From the NCBI RefSeq assembly GCF_036588685.1, contig NC_086378.1, positions 72,991,127 to 73,055,126 on the forward strand: a stretch of 64,000 bases of DNA. The letters run 5' to 3'. Origin of the DNA: Mytilus trossulus (taxonomy: Eukaryota > Mollusca > Bivalvia > Mytilida > Mytilidae). Shown here one piece after another: positions 26,801-36,709 of the stretch. Positions within the stretch are counted from its first letter, which is position 1. Each line of letters opens with the position of its first letter. The notes below the pieces were generated by a model that made no database searches, was not told the origin of the DNA, and worked only from the letters and a program-made list of their open reading frames with translations. Both the position numbers and the translations under genes were made by a program.

Positions 26801-29800
26801 AACGACAACTACTGTACATCAGATTCCGTAGTGTTTATATACATGTTAGATAGTCTAAGTGGGGTTTACTAAATAAAGAAAAATTGCCAAAAAGATTCTG
26901 AATAGACCAAATTTGGTATAATTTATTTTGCAGAGTTCATCTTTCTGGATTCTAGTGAGAGCAGTCAAAGAATTTGTAGATAATGAAGGAAAAGGTTAGT
27001 ACAACTACAGGTTCTCTTAAACACGCCCAACATCTGAAGAAGCAAGCTCCATGGAAACAATGAAAAGTACATAGGTCTTGCTATTAAATTAAACTCCTCT
27101 GTAAAAGGAAAGTCCTATGTAGGTTTTTGCAAGTTTTGTGAAAAATGCGTTGATATTTTTTATACAATTTACAGTCTGTAAAGCTAATTCAAAATTGTGC
27201 ACCAATGCAAAACTAAAACCTGAAACTAAAAGCAGCTATTTGGTAAAAATATATGATACAAATTAGTTATATTAAGTAAACAAAGACGAGGCATTGATTG
27301 TTGTAGATTTATTACCTCTGCGTGGAACAATCCCTGATATGACCGCTGACTCCAAGCGATATATACAGTTACAGCATGTATATCATGGCCAGGCAGACGA
27401 TGATGTTGCCGTAGTGACAGAGAAAGTTCGTAAAATAGAACAGAGCATTGCAAAGGTAAGATTCATGTCCATTCAAATTGTCTTTTAAAAAGTGAACAAA
27501 TTTAAAGTGTATTGTTTTCTGCAGGAACTTTTATATATTTTGGGTCCAATGTTAAGAAATGTTTCAAATATGTTGTATAAATATAAAATAGTTTTGAGTT
27601 AACAAATTAAAACAAAGATGTGAGGTATTTACATGAAACATAATATTGTTCAACTAAATATCATTTGAGGGAATGGTAGAATTTTTAAGATCTAACATTT
27701 TTTTATATATACATGATTGGTCATGGTATTTAACAGTCCAGCAGTAAAATTATCTAAGATGTGGTTTTGGTCTGTTGTAGGAGGAACCGGTCAACACATT
27801 AAATATGCCACCACCAAATTATGTATGATGTTTTTATTCTGTTACCCTTTATTATTCCTGGACAAAGGAATTGTCAATGAATTTGGCTGTCTGGTGCATT
27901 TTACCATTAAATCTTGAATGTCATTTAGCTAGAGAATAATTTTTGTTTTCATTCAACAGTTGTTTAATTTTTTGGAATATCAAATGTTTTTTGTTTTTCA
28001 AAGTGAAAAGATCTATTTTTTTCAGCATTTTTAGATTGCTTAAAAGCATAGAAACATTTGAAATTACGGATACCAGAAGTATTCACTGCTATCAATAATA
28101 AGATTTAAAGTTCTTTTACAGAGTGGAAAAATTTATGGATAAGATAATTTGCAAAAGATGTGCGTGCCCTCATGGGAATATATATATCAGATTCATATAT
28201 AGGCTACATTTGTTTGTGTAGATAAGTTAAATTCAATTAAAAGAATGAATTTGAAGACAGGAATAAACAGATGGCAAAATGCACACTAAAATATAAAATT
28301 AAATTGGAAAAAAATTAATTATATTTATGAAAATTGCTGCATTTAGTGTAAAAATTGATTCAGAAATTTACAGATAATCTTCTGACCAACGATTCAAAGC
28401 CACATTGACAAACTCCTTCAAAATGGACCATTTGTAAATCAGAAATAGAATGGAACAAAATGCATGAACAAAAATATACATTGTATTAAATTATGTTTCT
28501 GGAAATTAGTGTTATTATTATTTACAGATATTTTTAATGTTTTAGTGTTAAAATGTAAGATGATTTTTTTTTATACAGAAAAGATGTTTAAATGCTACAT
28601 GTAATTGACAGACCATATAAATTATTATTTGAAACAGGTGTAAAATGTTCAAGAAGAAGCAATATTTAGGGACTTCATTAATAAAAAATCTGCAAAATTT
28701 TACATTTTAAGGAATGTTTTTGGTTAGAGTTGAAATAATATAGTATGCAAATCAAGAGTTTAAATGCCCTACTTGCAAACTTTATGTTTGCAAAATTAAT
28801 ATCTAAAAACAAACAAGGCATTTAAACTCTTGATTTGTGTGCAATATTATTTTAACTCTAATATGAATAAATGAATGTGACCATCTACCTTTCAGCACAA
28901 AAAACTGAAGACTTTAAAAACATTTTCTTCATCAATGGACAAATATCAAGCTCTACAGTACAAAGTTTTAATTACAAAAGAAAAACCAAAATCAAGCTGA
29001 ATAAAATTGGGAACAAGTAATTCTAGCTACCTGGTTCTTATACTGCAAATTCAGAAATAATTGCCAAGTTTTTATTAATGTGAATAATACAACTGTTTGA
29101 GTATCACAACAATAAGAACTCATATTCCAATACCGTAAAGCGGGTTATTTTCACAGGTGTAAATTTTCACGATTTTCATAGAACTAGGTATACAAAATAT
29201 TTTGCCGGATTTTATTTTGGCTGATTCAAAACCTTATGAATGCCTTTGAATTTGCCGTTTTAAATTGGCGGAATTTATTTTGGCGATTTTGTTTTATAAA
29301 CGAAAATTTACCCCCGCCGAAAATAACCCGCTACATGGTATCTTATAGATACATCTGTAAGCAGTTTGTCACGAAAGTACAATAAATTATCTCACATTTT
29401 TGTTCATTCTGCTGAAATTGCAGTAATATATGTGCACACAATAATTTCTAAATTTGCAGTTCCTGAAAATAACAATGATACATAGGGAAGGGGACAATAT
29501 AATTTACTTTATAGGATGATAGCAAGACTTTTTTTATCTTGAAAACTTTGTTGATAGCTGGCTTCTTATTTGTGTAGGTTTTAATAGACAGTCTTAATTT
29601 ATTCAATAATAGACCATATTATTTGGTGTATTCTAAAGTAATTGTAATGTTTCTAAAAAAAATATATATAAATTATCTTATTTTGTGTCTAAAAGTTATT
29701 TGTGTCAATTCATATTACACAAATTTTGCATCTGCCCTGCAAACTGAAATGATGAAAGAAAAAACCTTTTTTTGCATAACATTTTCCTAGTTCTGTTTTC

Positions 29801-32800
29801 CAAATGGTCCAGTTGCACTTTGTTATACAGTATGAATGATATTTTATAGTTGCTATGAATAAAAAGCTGCATATCTCAAGTACTAAGTACAAAATATATA
29901 TGAGTATATACCCGGGATATTTTAAATTATGTTTGAACATGATTTGCATTACTGTAAATCCAGAAATAGTTAGGTTTATGTCTGATTCTTATTGCTGAAC
30001 AAGGGAGGCATACGCAAGATTGATTATAATTATTGCAATTTCAAGAAATGCTGTATACAAATAATGAAAAATATGAAATGCAGGTTTTTAATTTTGAAAA
30101 CCTAGGCTGTCACATAATTTTTGCAATAATACAAAATTACAAAAATTTCTGTATTTGCAGTATATATTTATATTTTTCTAAACAACACCACCAACATTTT
30201 AATTTTTAAGAATATTTTATAGTAAATTAGATGTTTACAATTGTATATAGCTACTACTTCTATACTCATTCCTGTGGCTGATCTGTAGTTTAAGCAGGTG
30301 TATGTTAAACCTTACAAACTAATGGTGTAAAGTTCTGAATGTTTTGGTTCTTCCATATTAACTGTAGGACTTAAGTTTTCGAATGTTATTATGTAAAAGA
30401 TGATTGAAACACTCATAAAAGGATTGCTTATTTATAGAATGATATAGCTAAGAACAGTTATGATGACATATACTCTTATTTATACTTTTCCCTATCTTTT
30501 GATAGAAACACTGCAGATTTTTCAACTTTTAAAGGCTTTTTCTTTTGAAAATCAAGTGCTAAGTACTGATTACATGTTGAACATAAGTCATATACTATAA
30601 GCCAAGCTGAAAAAGGGGAGGGGCTACATATACTATAAGCCAAGCTGAAAAGAGGAGGGGCTATACTATAAACCAAGATGAAAAGGGGAGGGGCTATAAT
30701 TGTGGTTAGATGTGCAGCTTTTTTTCTAAAGCTTGAGCATGAACAGCAGATCATTCTGTTTTATTGATAAATGTTTTAAATGAAAAATGTATTTGTTAAA
30801 ATTATTTGTTGACTCTAAAGTTTCTATAAAATCATTTGATTATGAGGACTGTTAATGCAGAGGCATGGAAGCTTTATCCTGAAAGCTTATATATTGTACC
30901 AGTCACCACTTACTGAACAATTCATTGCACTGGTGTTGCTTTAAGTATGTGTATGAGTCATGCTGTTTCATTAAACATTGATATTCAACAAAACCCCATT
31001 AGCTTACATTGCAGTTCCAGCCTGATTGTATAATATTTGAAAAAAAATATAATATTGAGAATGGAAATTGGGAATGCGTAAAGAGGTTTAGATCTACTTA
31101 TTGCTTTATTTGTATCATAAATTGATAAAGTACATTCCTGAAGGTCCAGGACATATTGTATCATAACTAATGCAGTGGTAAAAAGTATATTAATTATGAA
31201 TGTGGGGTCAATAATCAAGTGAACAAATAATTCTAAATAGTCAAATTCACACTTGACTTCATGAGTAAGTTTAGGAGATATCCTGGTTACAGTGTAATAT
31301 AAAGATAAATCAGTTCATTGTAAAAATGTAGTCTAAATTCAGAAATTATTGTAAGGTTTTTATAAATGCTTATAATCCAACATTTTGAGTATTACAAAAG
31401 TAAGAATTCACATTTTACGTATATCTGTATGCATTAAATTTCCTGGAATTGCAATATTTAATCTCACATTTTTGTCCATTCATCCAAAATTGCAATGATA
31501 AATGCATTTACAGTAGATTGTTTTGTTTTTGTGAATTTCTAAAGAATGTAGTGGGATTCTGCAGCCATGCTTCAACCATTGATATTTCTCTAACTATGAA
31601 ATTATTTCTTTCTTGTTCAAAAATTATTGCAAAATATGAAAATTTTATAACCATTTTAATTACTAGTAATAAGCAGTATACTATCTATTTAAATGTGATT
31701 TAGATTTCCTTCATTCTGTTTAGTTGTGTATCTCTGAAACATGTTTACATACAGTATTTTTAAAAGCCTAGGTACACAAAGTTTGTCTGTTAGTACAATG
31801 TATGTGTAGTCAATGAAATATGCCATTAAATATGATGAAAGTAAAGAAATAGATATTTTTTCATGAATTTTTAGATTTTTTTCATTTAATTATTTTCCTA
31901 AGAAAACAGATTGTAGTTCCCTTGTTGATTATACTGACTTTAAATTTTAAATTTTAAAAAATGATATCTATTACAGGAAAGCTGCATATCAGATCATGAT
32001 ATCAAACTATTTTGTAAGTACATGTATTACTGAATATTTAACAGGATGATGCTTAAATTTGAATTATAGCTGTCTCGTCAAGTTTGATTAAATTGCATCA
32101 ATGTCAGTTGTTGCCTCAGGCAGGATGGAGTCTGTTCGTAGAGGGGGGATCCAGAAATCCCGGGCTCAAAAACACCCGATCCTGACGTCTTGAAAAAACA
32201 TCCTGCCCCCCCCCCCCCCCCCCCCCCTCTTCTTATATTTCATATTTTTAAAATACAATCTACTCTGCCCCACCTTGGAACATAGTTGATGACATTGAAA
32301 TACAGAATCTTTTTCAACAAAACATATTGCCAGTCAAGGTCGTTTAAAAACTTCCATTTGTTGTACAAAACATCAAGAACTTAGGGCGCACTATGTTTGC
32401 GCGCATTTGGGGATTAAAATGTTTTACGTTTGCGGGCAGCTTTTGATTACATTTGCGCGCATACATTTTACAGGTAAATTCAGGTAAAAATATAAATCAA
32501 AATCAAATTAAATTATACATTATTCAATGGTTCAACATTTCAACTTTATGTACTTGTCCCGATTTTGCTGATGTACTATGGACTTATATACTTACCATGC
32601 TTATTTATATATATGATTTTTTTTTTTGCCAATAAACACATTACAAAAAACAATTGTATTTTCATAACGGATATGACTATCAATTATTAAATTTAAAAAT
32701 AGTTTGTTAATTCAAATTATATATTTTTCATATTTTGACCTGAAGGTTTAATCACAATAAATTGGCTATGTCACAGATTTTCTTAACATTTTGCATAAGT

Positions 32801-35800
32801 TTGACTGGTTGAATTGTATCTGAAAATCGAAAAAAATATGCTGCTTTATCTCTTTTTTTCCTGCTTAATGAGATTTATACGAACTAAAGGGGTACTGATA
32901 CTTGTAAATAATTGAGCAAATTAATAAATAAATAAGAATTACATACACATGATACATTACCTGTATTTCACCTGAGTTTACCTGTCAAAAAAATGCGCGC
33001 AAATGTAATCAAAAGCTGGGCGCAAACGTAATTTTTGAGCGCAAATGTAATGGTAATGTGCGCAAACGTAATGTACCGAGAACTTCCAACCATGTAACAA
33101 TTAATGATAGACTCCAGGGCTTCATTTCATAAAATATTTAAAATGGACAATGCCTAGGACTAGTAAAAAAATCAGTGCCAATAAGGGTTTTATATAAAAA
33201 ATAAAAAAATATGTCCCTTGGGATAAAATTATGGGGAAAATTTTATTGCATGCGCTTTAATGTGAACCATTTTTACCAGATAAATATGAAAATTAGATCA
33301 AAGTAAATTGTTTAATCAAAAACCATATGCGTTGAATTTGTTATTCATAATTATTTTTATAATTTTATGCATTATGTGATCTATATTTTGTCTTTATTTT
33401 CAATCTACACAATAACAGTACTTCTATTCACTTCAGGTAAAAATGCTGCATTTTTAAGAATATTTAGATCGAGAAGTTTAGCAGAGGAATACAATAACAA
33501 AACAGCAAATCTACAAGAAATAGGTATTTGATGACTTGTAAATATAGCTATAAAAAGAGAATGTCAATGTTTTCCTAGTTTTGGTCCTATATATTATTGG
33601 TAATGTGGATGACAGCACTCTAGCTTTTATAACACCAAAATTTTCATATAAACAATGTATTACAGTTCAAACAATTTTTTTACACTGCCAAGTTATTATT
33701 GTGATAAAAGATTTTTTCTTTGCCACACATTAAAATTTCTAAAAATTGATGTCATTGTGTATTGTAATGCCCATCATTTTGGTAAAATGAAATACTAAAA
33801 TGATTTGAGTTACCAATTGTTCAGGAATTTTATGGGCTTGTATTATTAAATGGACTCTTAAATTCTATCATCTAATTGTAAATTAACCTTACTGTATTGT
33901 GAACCAACTAAAACTTTTCTACAGAGTGATCTCCACTGGGTAAAGGAAATGAAACTTTTGTCAGTTCATTTAAGAAATACAATAGCTACTGTTCTCTGTG
34001 TTGTTTATTCACAATGACCTTTCAAATGTTATACCTGAAATTTTTTATACCCCACCTAGGGGCATTCTGTTTCTCTGTCTCTGTGTCCTTCTATTCCTTT
34101 ATTGGTCGGTCTGTCCCGCTTCAGGTTTAAGTTTTTGTTCCACTGAACATAGAAAATGAAGGGCATCTGTGTACTGTGGACATGTTATTGTTTTATCTAA
34201 GTTGATCAAAATACATGTATCAATCAACCCACAAAACTACATGTTATGTCTTACTTATTTACTATCAATATCTATGAAAACACTGATTTAAACTAAAAGT
34301 AGATTACAGATAATGAAATTATTACAGACATTGAATGAAATTTTTTTTTTTTGTTGTGTTTGACCAATTAAAACTGGAAAATGACGACATTTTAATTATA
34401 GCTGTCTTAACATGTAATCCTTATCTAAAAAAACACAATATACACTAATTTCAATAGGAACAATGCTACAATCAACTGTTTATGATTGTCACTGATTCCT
34501 AAATGACAGTATTTTGCTGACACATATGTAGACTTTCATAATTTATTTAAACACTTCAGCTTTAATAAGAGTATCATTTTTACATTGATGTTTTTTATTA
34601 AGTCTTTTATTTCCTTTTAAATTACTACTAGAACACACCTGTGATATCGCGGGTCTGTGACTGAATTAAAGTATATAACCATGCGTATGCCTTATTTTAG
34701 TATTGGTATTGTCATCTGATAAAGTCATGCCGATTATAAGATGCACAGTTTTCTCTGCTTTCAAAATTTTTCTGTTTGAACCCGTCAACCTAGAACCTAT
34801 CAATTATTGGTGATATTAATAATTTTGAAAACAAAAGGGCCTGGAATGGAGTATTTTTTACTCAACAGTATACAGCAAAACTCTAAATACACCGTTTGGA
34901 GGTGCGCCTGTCAAATGGGGAATGTACAGATAAGGTAATAGGTAATAGGTGAATATACTATTGGTATCGGTGTCGGATTCGATCTGGAACTTCTTAATTA
35001 TTGGCAATATTAATTACGTGGAAAACAACGGGGCCTGGAGTGGTGTAATTTTTATTCAACACCATTGTACTATATTAGTTATATATAAAGTTGAATTCTT
35101 TGATTCATCGTTTTTACGTGATGACGGCTGACAAATTAGACCTCGTTATTTTAGTATTATAGATAAGTTTCTGAGCCCTTTCCTTGGTTATAACAAATAT
35201 TATTTTTTTCAGCTCAACATTTAGGAGATGAAGACAATGATGACGACTTTGTATTCTATGTATTATTGAGAGGCGTAGATAAGTTTTACGAGGAATATAA
35301 TAGATATCCTGGTGTATACGAAGACCAAATAGAAGCTGATGTCCTTATGTTAAAGGTAGTTACTCTTATATTTAGAAAGTGATTGCAGTTCAAATTTGTT
35401 GAAGGTTGTTTGGGAAAGTTATTTAAAACCACAAATCTCTACCAGTTTACATGTATCTTAGCATAAATATTTTTGTCGAAATGTCATTTGCATGCTTGTT
35501 TGGTGAACACGTAATTAATAATAGGAATAGTTTCACATTTAAGCACTTCAATTGTTCAATGAGATTATTGGCAGTTACACATATGAAATGCTCTTCTTAG
35601 CTATACTACATGTTTTAACTTACAAAAATGATTTTCTTATCAACACATAAACTGAATATAAATATCCTTCTCCAAGGAACATGATGCAGTAATCTTCATG
35701 AGACAAATAAGTTTAAAGTAAAAGACAATTGTTGCTATTTATCAAATTTCATCAAATACTTGATCAAGTTTTAAGCCAAAAAAATCCATATGCTTGAAAT

Positions 35801-36709
35801 AAGACTTGAAGGTTGTATGTAACATATTATACTTGTAAGGAGCTCATCCTTCTTTTCATTTTTACATTGATTGTTGATTTTTTGGTTGCTACTTCATTTT
35901 CCCAAAATCTTCTTTTTATTTAATATTTCCTATAATTTCAGACATCAGTACAAAAGATATTACATGACTGGGGATTAAATCCTACATCAATCAAGGATGA
36001 TTATATACATGAGATGTAAGTAAATGTTGTTTCATCTTGTGAATATGGGTCTCGTAATAGGACACCATTTTTCTATTGTTATAGTCAAGCCTTAGTTTAG
36101 TAATTATGATTTGTTTGCAATTAAAATTGTTAAATATGACAAGCTTTCCAAATAAAACTTACTGCTTACCAGGGAAATGTTTGTATCATGTTTGCTCAGT
36201 TTCCTGCAGTAAGATATTTTAAGGATAACCCATCATAACAAAAAAGCGGAAAACATATTTCAATTTTTACAGAAAGATTGCTTAATATAAAAATAAGAAG
36301 ATGTATAAATGTCAATGAGACGGCTATTCACCCAAGTTCAAAGATATGAATGTAAGCAACTATGGTCTTCAACAATGAGCAATGATTTTTCCAGAGATAA
36401 AGAGCCAAAATAAAAACTGACCTTAATGCATCTTGTTTATATCGTTGAGTAAAATAAGGATTGTAAGATAACAGCAAATGAACAAAATAAATAAAGATGC
36501 AAAATGCATGCAAATATTATATTGTCTCTCTAATAATTTTTTGTTTCAGATGTCGGTACGGAGCAGCGGAACTACACACAATATCATCTTTCATAGGAGG
36601 GGCTGCAGCACAAGAAGCTATTAAAATAATCACAAAACAATTTGTCCCATTTAATAATACATATATTTATAATGCTATGAAACAGTCATCATTAACTGTA
36701 CAGCTTTGA
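7554..36709 (+). CDS. NAE1: NEDD8-activating enzyme E1 regulatory subunit (NAE1/APP-BP1), 19 coding exons, complete
   Basis: Coding exons: 7554-7612, 9330-9433, 9750-9810, 11895-11925, 13908-13979, 14944-15023, 16309-16418, 20244-20353, 21490-21552, 23854-23917, 24530-24621, 26011-26070, 26934-26994, 27307-27455, 31977-32013, 33437-33523, 35213-35355, 35942-36015, 36550-36709. They sum to 1617 nt, exactly 539 codons with the stop (538 aa; human is 534). All introns are GT-AG. The reading follows human NAE1 throughout: [14 protein letters not shown] near residues 14-27, [15 protein letters not shown] near 56-70, [13 protein letters not shown] near 326-338, [18 protein letters not shown] near 385-402, and [20 protein letters not shown] near the C-terminus. 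NAE1 pairs with UBA3 to adenylate NEDD8, the first step of cullin neddylation. It has a ThiF-like fold but no catalytic cysteine, which UBA3 supplies. Exons 4 (31 nt) and 15 (37 nt) are very small. Residues 414-426 form an acidic loop not present in human. A possible AATAAA lies at 37451-37456. Confidence 0.97.
7741..7875. repeat. Dispersed mussel repeat, same family as 12459-12610 in the opposite orientation
   Basis: The block running 'acaaaaatattgaactccc' through 'cagcaactgtcatattcctg' matches the reverse complement of 12459-12600 with moderate divergence. It directly abuts the LINE fragment at 7876. Confidence 0.6.
7876..8945 (+). pseudogene. Non-LTR retrotransposon (LINE) reverse-transcriptase C-terminal fragment, split by an insertion
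   Basis: The part 7876-7933 reads [19 protein letters not shown]. The frame resumes at 8597 with a stretch containing [28 protein letters not shown] and [11 protein letters not shown]. This is the usual end of a LINE ORF2 (Jockey/CR1-like group by general pattern). The two parts are separated by a 663-bp TIR element. It is truncated at the 5' end and lies in NAE1 intron 1. It is a dead copy. Confidence 0.8.
7934..8596. mobile_element. Non-autonomous TIR element inserted in the LINE fragment
   Basis: The ends are GGTAGCACTCCACAGTTAG at 7934 and its complement ending at 8596. Both flanks carry TCA (7931-7933, 8597-8599). Removing the element with one TCA restores the LINE reading frame, which supports the boundaries. 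There is no internal coding sequence; the interior has AT-rich blocks and a short T-rich arm near 8320-8360. Confidence 0.8.
8946..9329. other. NAE1 intron 1, right part
   Basis: AT-rich sequence up to the acceptor at 9328-9329. No repeat or gene was recognised. Introns 2 (9434-9749) and the start of intron 3 (9811-10432) are likewise featureless. Confidence 0.5.
10439..11654. mobile_element. TIR element with 6-bp target duplication (copy A), NAE1 intron 3
   Basis: The TIR is CATACCTGCCAACTTT at 10439, complemented by AAGTTGGCAGGTATG ending at 11654. TATTCC occurs directly outside both ends (10433-10438, 11655-11660). The first 330 bp are rich in 'cacgattt' motifs and contain an open frame at 10467-10751 (94 codons) with no recognised domain. 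A poly-C tract is at 10972-10987. No transposase was recognised. A related element is at 39133-41904. Confidence 0.8.
12335..12621. mobile_element. Foldback repeat with a perfect 25-bp hairpin stem
   Basis: The outer inverted repeat is 'acaattatggcctgtt' (12335) against 'aacaggccacaattgt' (ending 12621). Inside, arms 12354-12378 and 12432-12456 are perfectly complementary over 25 bp, with a GGGCGCAGCCC loop stem between them. The right half (12459-12610) is the common mussel repeat also seen at 7741. Located in NAE1 intron 4. Confidence 0.7.
13115..13274. mobile_element. Foldback MITE, 60-bp arms
   Basis: Arms 13115-13174 and 13215-13274 are complementary with a few mismatches and share GAATTC and 'accgaacaacac'. 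The spacer is 40 bp. Located in NAE1 intron 4. Confidence 0.7.
13620..13690. repeat. ATGA microsatellite and adjacent dispersed repeat end
   Basis: About four ATGA units precede 'tactttatttgcaagaag', a pattern common at the ends of mollusc interspersed repeats. Family not assigned. Confidence 0.45.
14040..14108. repeat. Short tandem repeat, unit about 29 bp
   Basis: Two to three copies of a unit containing 'gtttgacaatactaagttgg', directly after exon 5 of NAE1. Confidence 0.6.
14190..14930. repeat. Dispersed AT-rich repeat in NAE1 intron 5
   Basis: The block begins 'gggggctcgcaggtctaaat', which I recall as a frequent mussel repeat. The ends are not sharply defined and no coding sequence is present. 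Confidence 0.4.
15301..15885. mobile_element. Non-autonomous TIR element, NAE1 intron 6
   Basis: The TIR is AAGGAGTAGGTTCAGTAAG at 15301 against 'cttactggacctactcctt' ending at 15885 (one mismatch). The interior is noncoding. The target duplication is unclear. The rest of the intron (15024-15300, 15886-16308) has no recognised feature. Confidence 0.7.
16419..17480. other. NAE1 intron 7, left part
   Basis: AT-rich sequence with a small inverted repeat near 16600-16616 ('tatagcttgctata'). Short open frames at 16756-17286 have no recognisable protein content. Nothing else was seen. Confidence 0.4.
17500..19085. repeat. Satellite-like tandem array, 123-bp unit
   Basis: The 'gagatccccaccc' landmark recurs at 17699, 17825, 17948, 18071, 18194, 18317 and 18440, giving a 123-bp period in the core and more diverged units on both sides. 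Units contain 'accatatatatttttgtat'. Because 123 is divisible by 3, both strands stay open for 180-225 codons in the core (about 17936-18613); I regard these frames as artefacts. Located in NAE1 intron 7. The rest of the intron (19086-20243) shows no feature. Confidence 0.92.
20385..20525. repeat. 20-bp tandem array closed by a 30-bp inverted repeat
   Basis: Arms 20385-20414 and 20496-20525 are complementary at 29 of 30 positions. Between them are about four direct copies of a ~20-bp unit, 'cttcattagcataaattat'. The right arm is the same unit inverted. It starts 32 bp after the donor of NAE1 exon 8. Confidence 0.85.
20898..21180. repeat. Diverged copy of the 'gagacaactctccat' mussel repeat
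   Basis: The order of motifs (agatgttgtgtgattgcc, actctccat, then the block before 'gtaaaacccatacc') follows the copy at 26566-26800 with heavy divergence. Located in NAE1 intron 8. Confidence 0.45.
21947..22191. mobile_element. MITE with TTAA target sites
   Basis: TTAA at 21947-21950 and 22188-22191 flanks a 237-bp element whose ends are GGTGGTACCTAACAC and the complement with one mismatch. TTAA duplication is typical of piggyBac-type elements; family membership is inference. NAE1 intron 9. Confidence 0.8.
22419..22632. mobile_element. MITE, 'actgtggattcat' family
   Basis: The ends are 'tactgtggattcat' and 'atgaatccacatta'. A second copy of the same family is at 55309-55518. Noncoding. NAE1 intron 9. 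Confidence 0.65.
23141..23407 (+). other. Unassigned 88-codon open frame in NAE1 intron 9
   Basis: An open frame starts near 'atgaaacgg' and ends in TGA at 23407. It is preceded by short tandem 'cattacgaaatca' repeats (22935-23020) and followed by a gtaagt-like donor near 23440. The translation has no domain I recognise and does not belong to NAE1. It may be an alternative exon or transposon debris. Confidence 0.2.
23611..23790. mobile_element. 180-bp foldback element just upstream of NAE1 exon 10
   Basis: Arms 23611-23673 and 23728-23790 match as inverted repeats at about 56 of 63 positions. A second perfect 14-bp stem (gttgtaatggccct / agggccattacaac) lies inside the loop. The whole element could fold into one long hairpin in the pre-mRNA, ending 63 nt before exon 10 begins at 23854. 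Confidence 0.85.
25078..25510. repeat. Dispersed mollusc repeat beginning 'gccccacctac'
   Basis: It opens with 'gccccacctacaatagtag' then 'aggggcattatg' and contains two imperfect units of 'cttgaaacttagtacacatg' (about 25220 and 25390). A truncated relative is at 34047-34160. NAE1 intron 11; the rest of this intron shows nothing. Confidence 0.6.
26071..26400. repeat. 25-bp minisatellite, 13 copies, abutting the exon 12 splice donor
   Basis: The array begins with the donor of NAE1 exon 12 itself (GT at 26071) and runs for thirteen copies of a unit containing 'cagatatgtccttgacatg'. Copies 7 and 12 share the variant 'taagataag', so the array shows a five-copy (125-bp) higher-order repeat. Confidence 0.95.
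26566..26800. repeat. Dispersed mussel repeat ('gagtgccaatgagacaactc')
   Basis: The best-preserved copy in the window. It contains 'ggccttcaacacggagcctt' and 'ctataaagggccccaaaatt'. Fragments of the same family occur at 3957-4080 (reverse), 20898-21180, 36298-36420, 38695-38755 (reverse) and 40645-40780. It may be a SINE or a MITE; the internal sequence does not settle it. Confidence 0.75.
28724..28861. mobile_element. Foldback MITE, ~45-bp arms
   Basis: Arms 28724-28768 and 28817-28861 are near-complementary ('aatcaagagtttaaatgcc' inside). NAE1 intron 14. The left part of that intron (27456-28723) shows no feature. Confidence 0.75.
29038..29490. mobile_element. MITE of the 'tactgtaaattcagaaat' family, interrupted by a second MITE
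   Basis: The left end is 'tactgcaaattcagaaataa' and the right end 'aatttctaaatttgcagt'. Related copies are at 29950-30165, 31326-31515 and 37989-38185. The element is split by 29131-29340. Confidence 0.65.
29131..29340. mobile_element. MITE with 'agcgggttatttt' ends nested in another MITE
   Basis: The ends are TACCGTAAAGCGGGTTATTTT-like at 29131 and the complement ending at 29340. The interior has several 'ttttggcggat'-like motifs. Because it lies inside the 29038-29490 element it is the younger insertion. Confidence 0.7.
29950..30165. mobile_element. MITE copy, 'tactgtaaattcagaaat' family
   Basis: Starts 'tactgtaaatccagaaatag' and ends 'aaatttctgtatttgcagta'; diverged. NAE1 intron 14. Confidence 0.6.
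30589..30697. repeat. Tandem repeat, three ~37-bp units
   Basis: Units contain 'actataagccaagctgaaaa' followed by 'ggggaggggcta'. NAE1 intron 14. Confidence 0.85.
31326..31515. mobile_element. MITE copy, 'tactgtaaattcagaaat' family
   Basis: Left end 'gtctaaattcagaaattatt', right end 'aaatgcatttacagtaga'. NAE1 intron 14. Confidence 0.55.
32205..32227. repeat. Poly-C tract
   Basis: More than 20 consecutive C in NAE1 intron 15. Shorter C runs are at 54-67 and 10972-10987. Lengths may be unreliable in the assembly. Confidence 0.9.
32383..33078. mobile_element. Long-TIR element with repeated 'tttgcgcgca' motifs
   Basis: Roughly 100-bp inverted arms at both ends share 'cagcttttgattacatttgc' and 'caggtaaa(t/c)tcaggt'. 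Each arm carries several copies of 'acgtttgcgc' or 'acatttgcgc'. The flanks carry AGAACTT (32376-32382, 33079-33085), a likely 7-bp target duplication. The central ~500 bp is AT-rich and noncoding. NAE1 intron 15. Confidence 0.75.
34047..34160. repeat. Truncated copy of the 'gccccacctac' dispersed repeat
   Basis: Contains 'ccccacctaggggcattctg' then a 'gtctgtccc' stretch, matching the start of the repeat at 25078. NAE1 intron 16. Confidence 0.5.
34620..35130. repeat. Dispersed repeat with two diverged ~190-bp units
   Basis: 'aattattgg' followed by 'gatattaat' and 'gggcctgga(a/g)tgg' recurs at about 34802 and 34995. The block starts 'acacacctgtgatatcgcgg', which I recall as common in mussels. 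NAE1 intron 16. Confidence 0.55.
35356..36549. other. NAE1 introns 17 and 18
   Basis: Apart from exon 18 (35942-36015) this stretch holds only a diverged copy of the 'caatgagac' mussel repeat at about 36298-36420. Nothing else was recognised. Confidence 0.45.
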
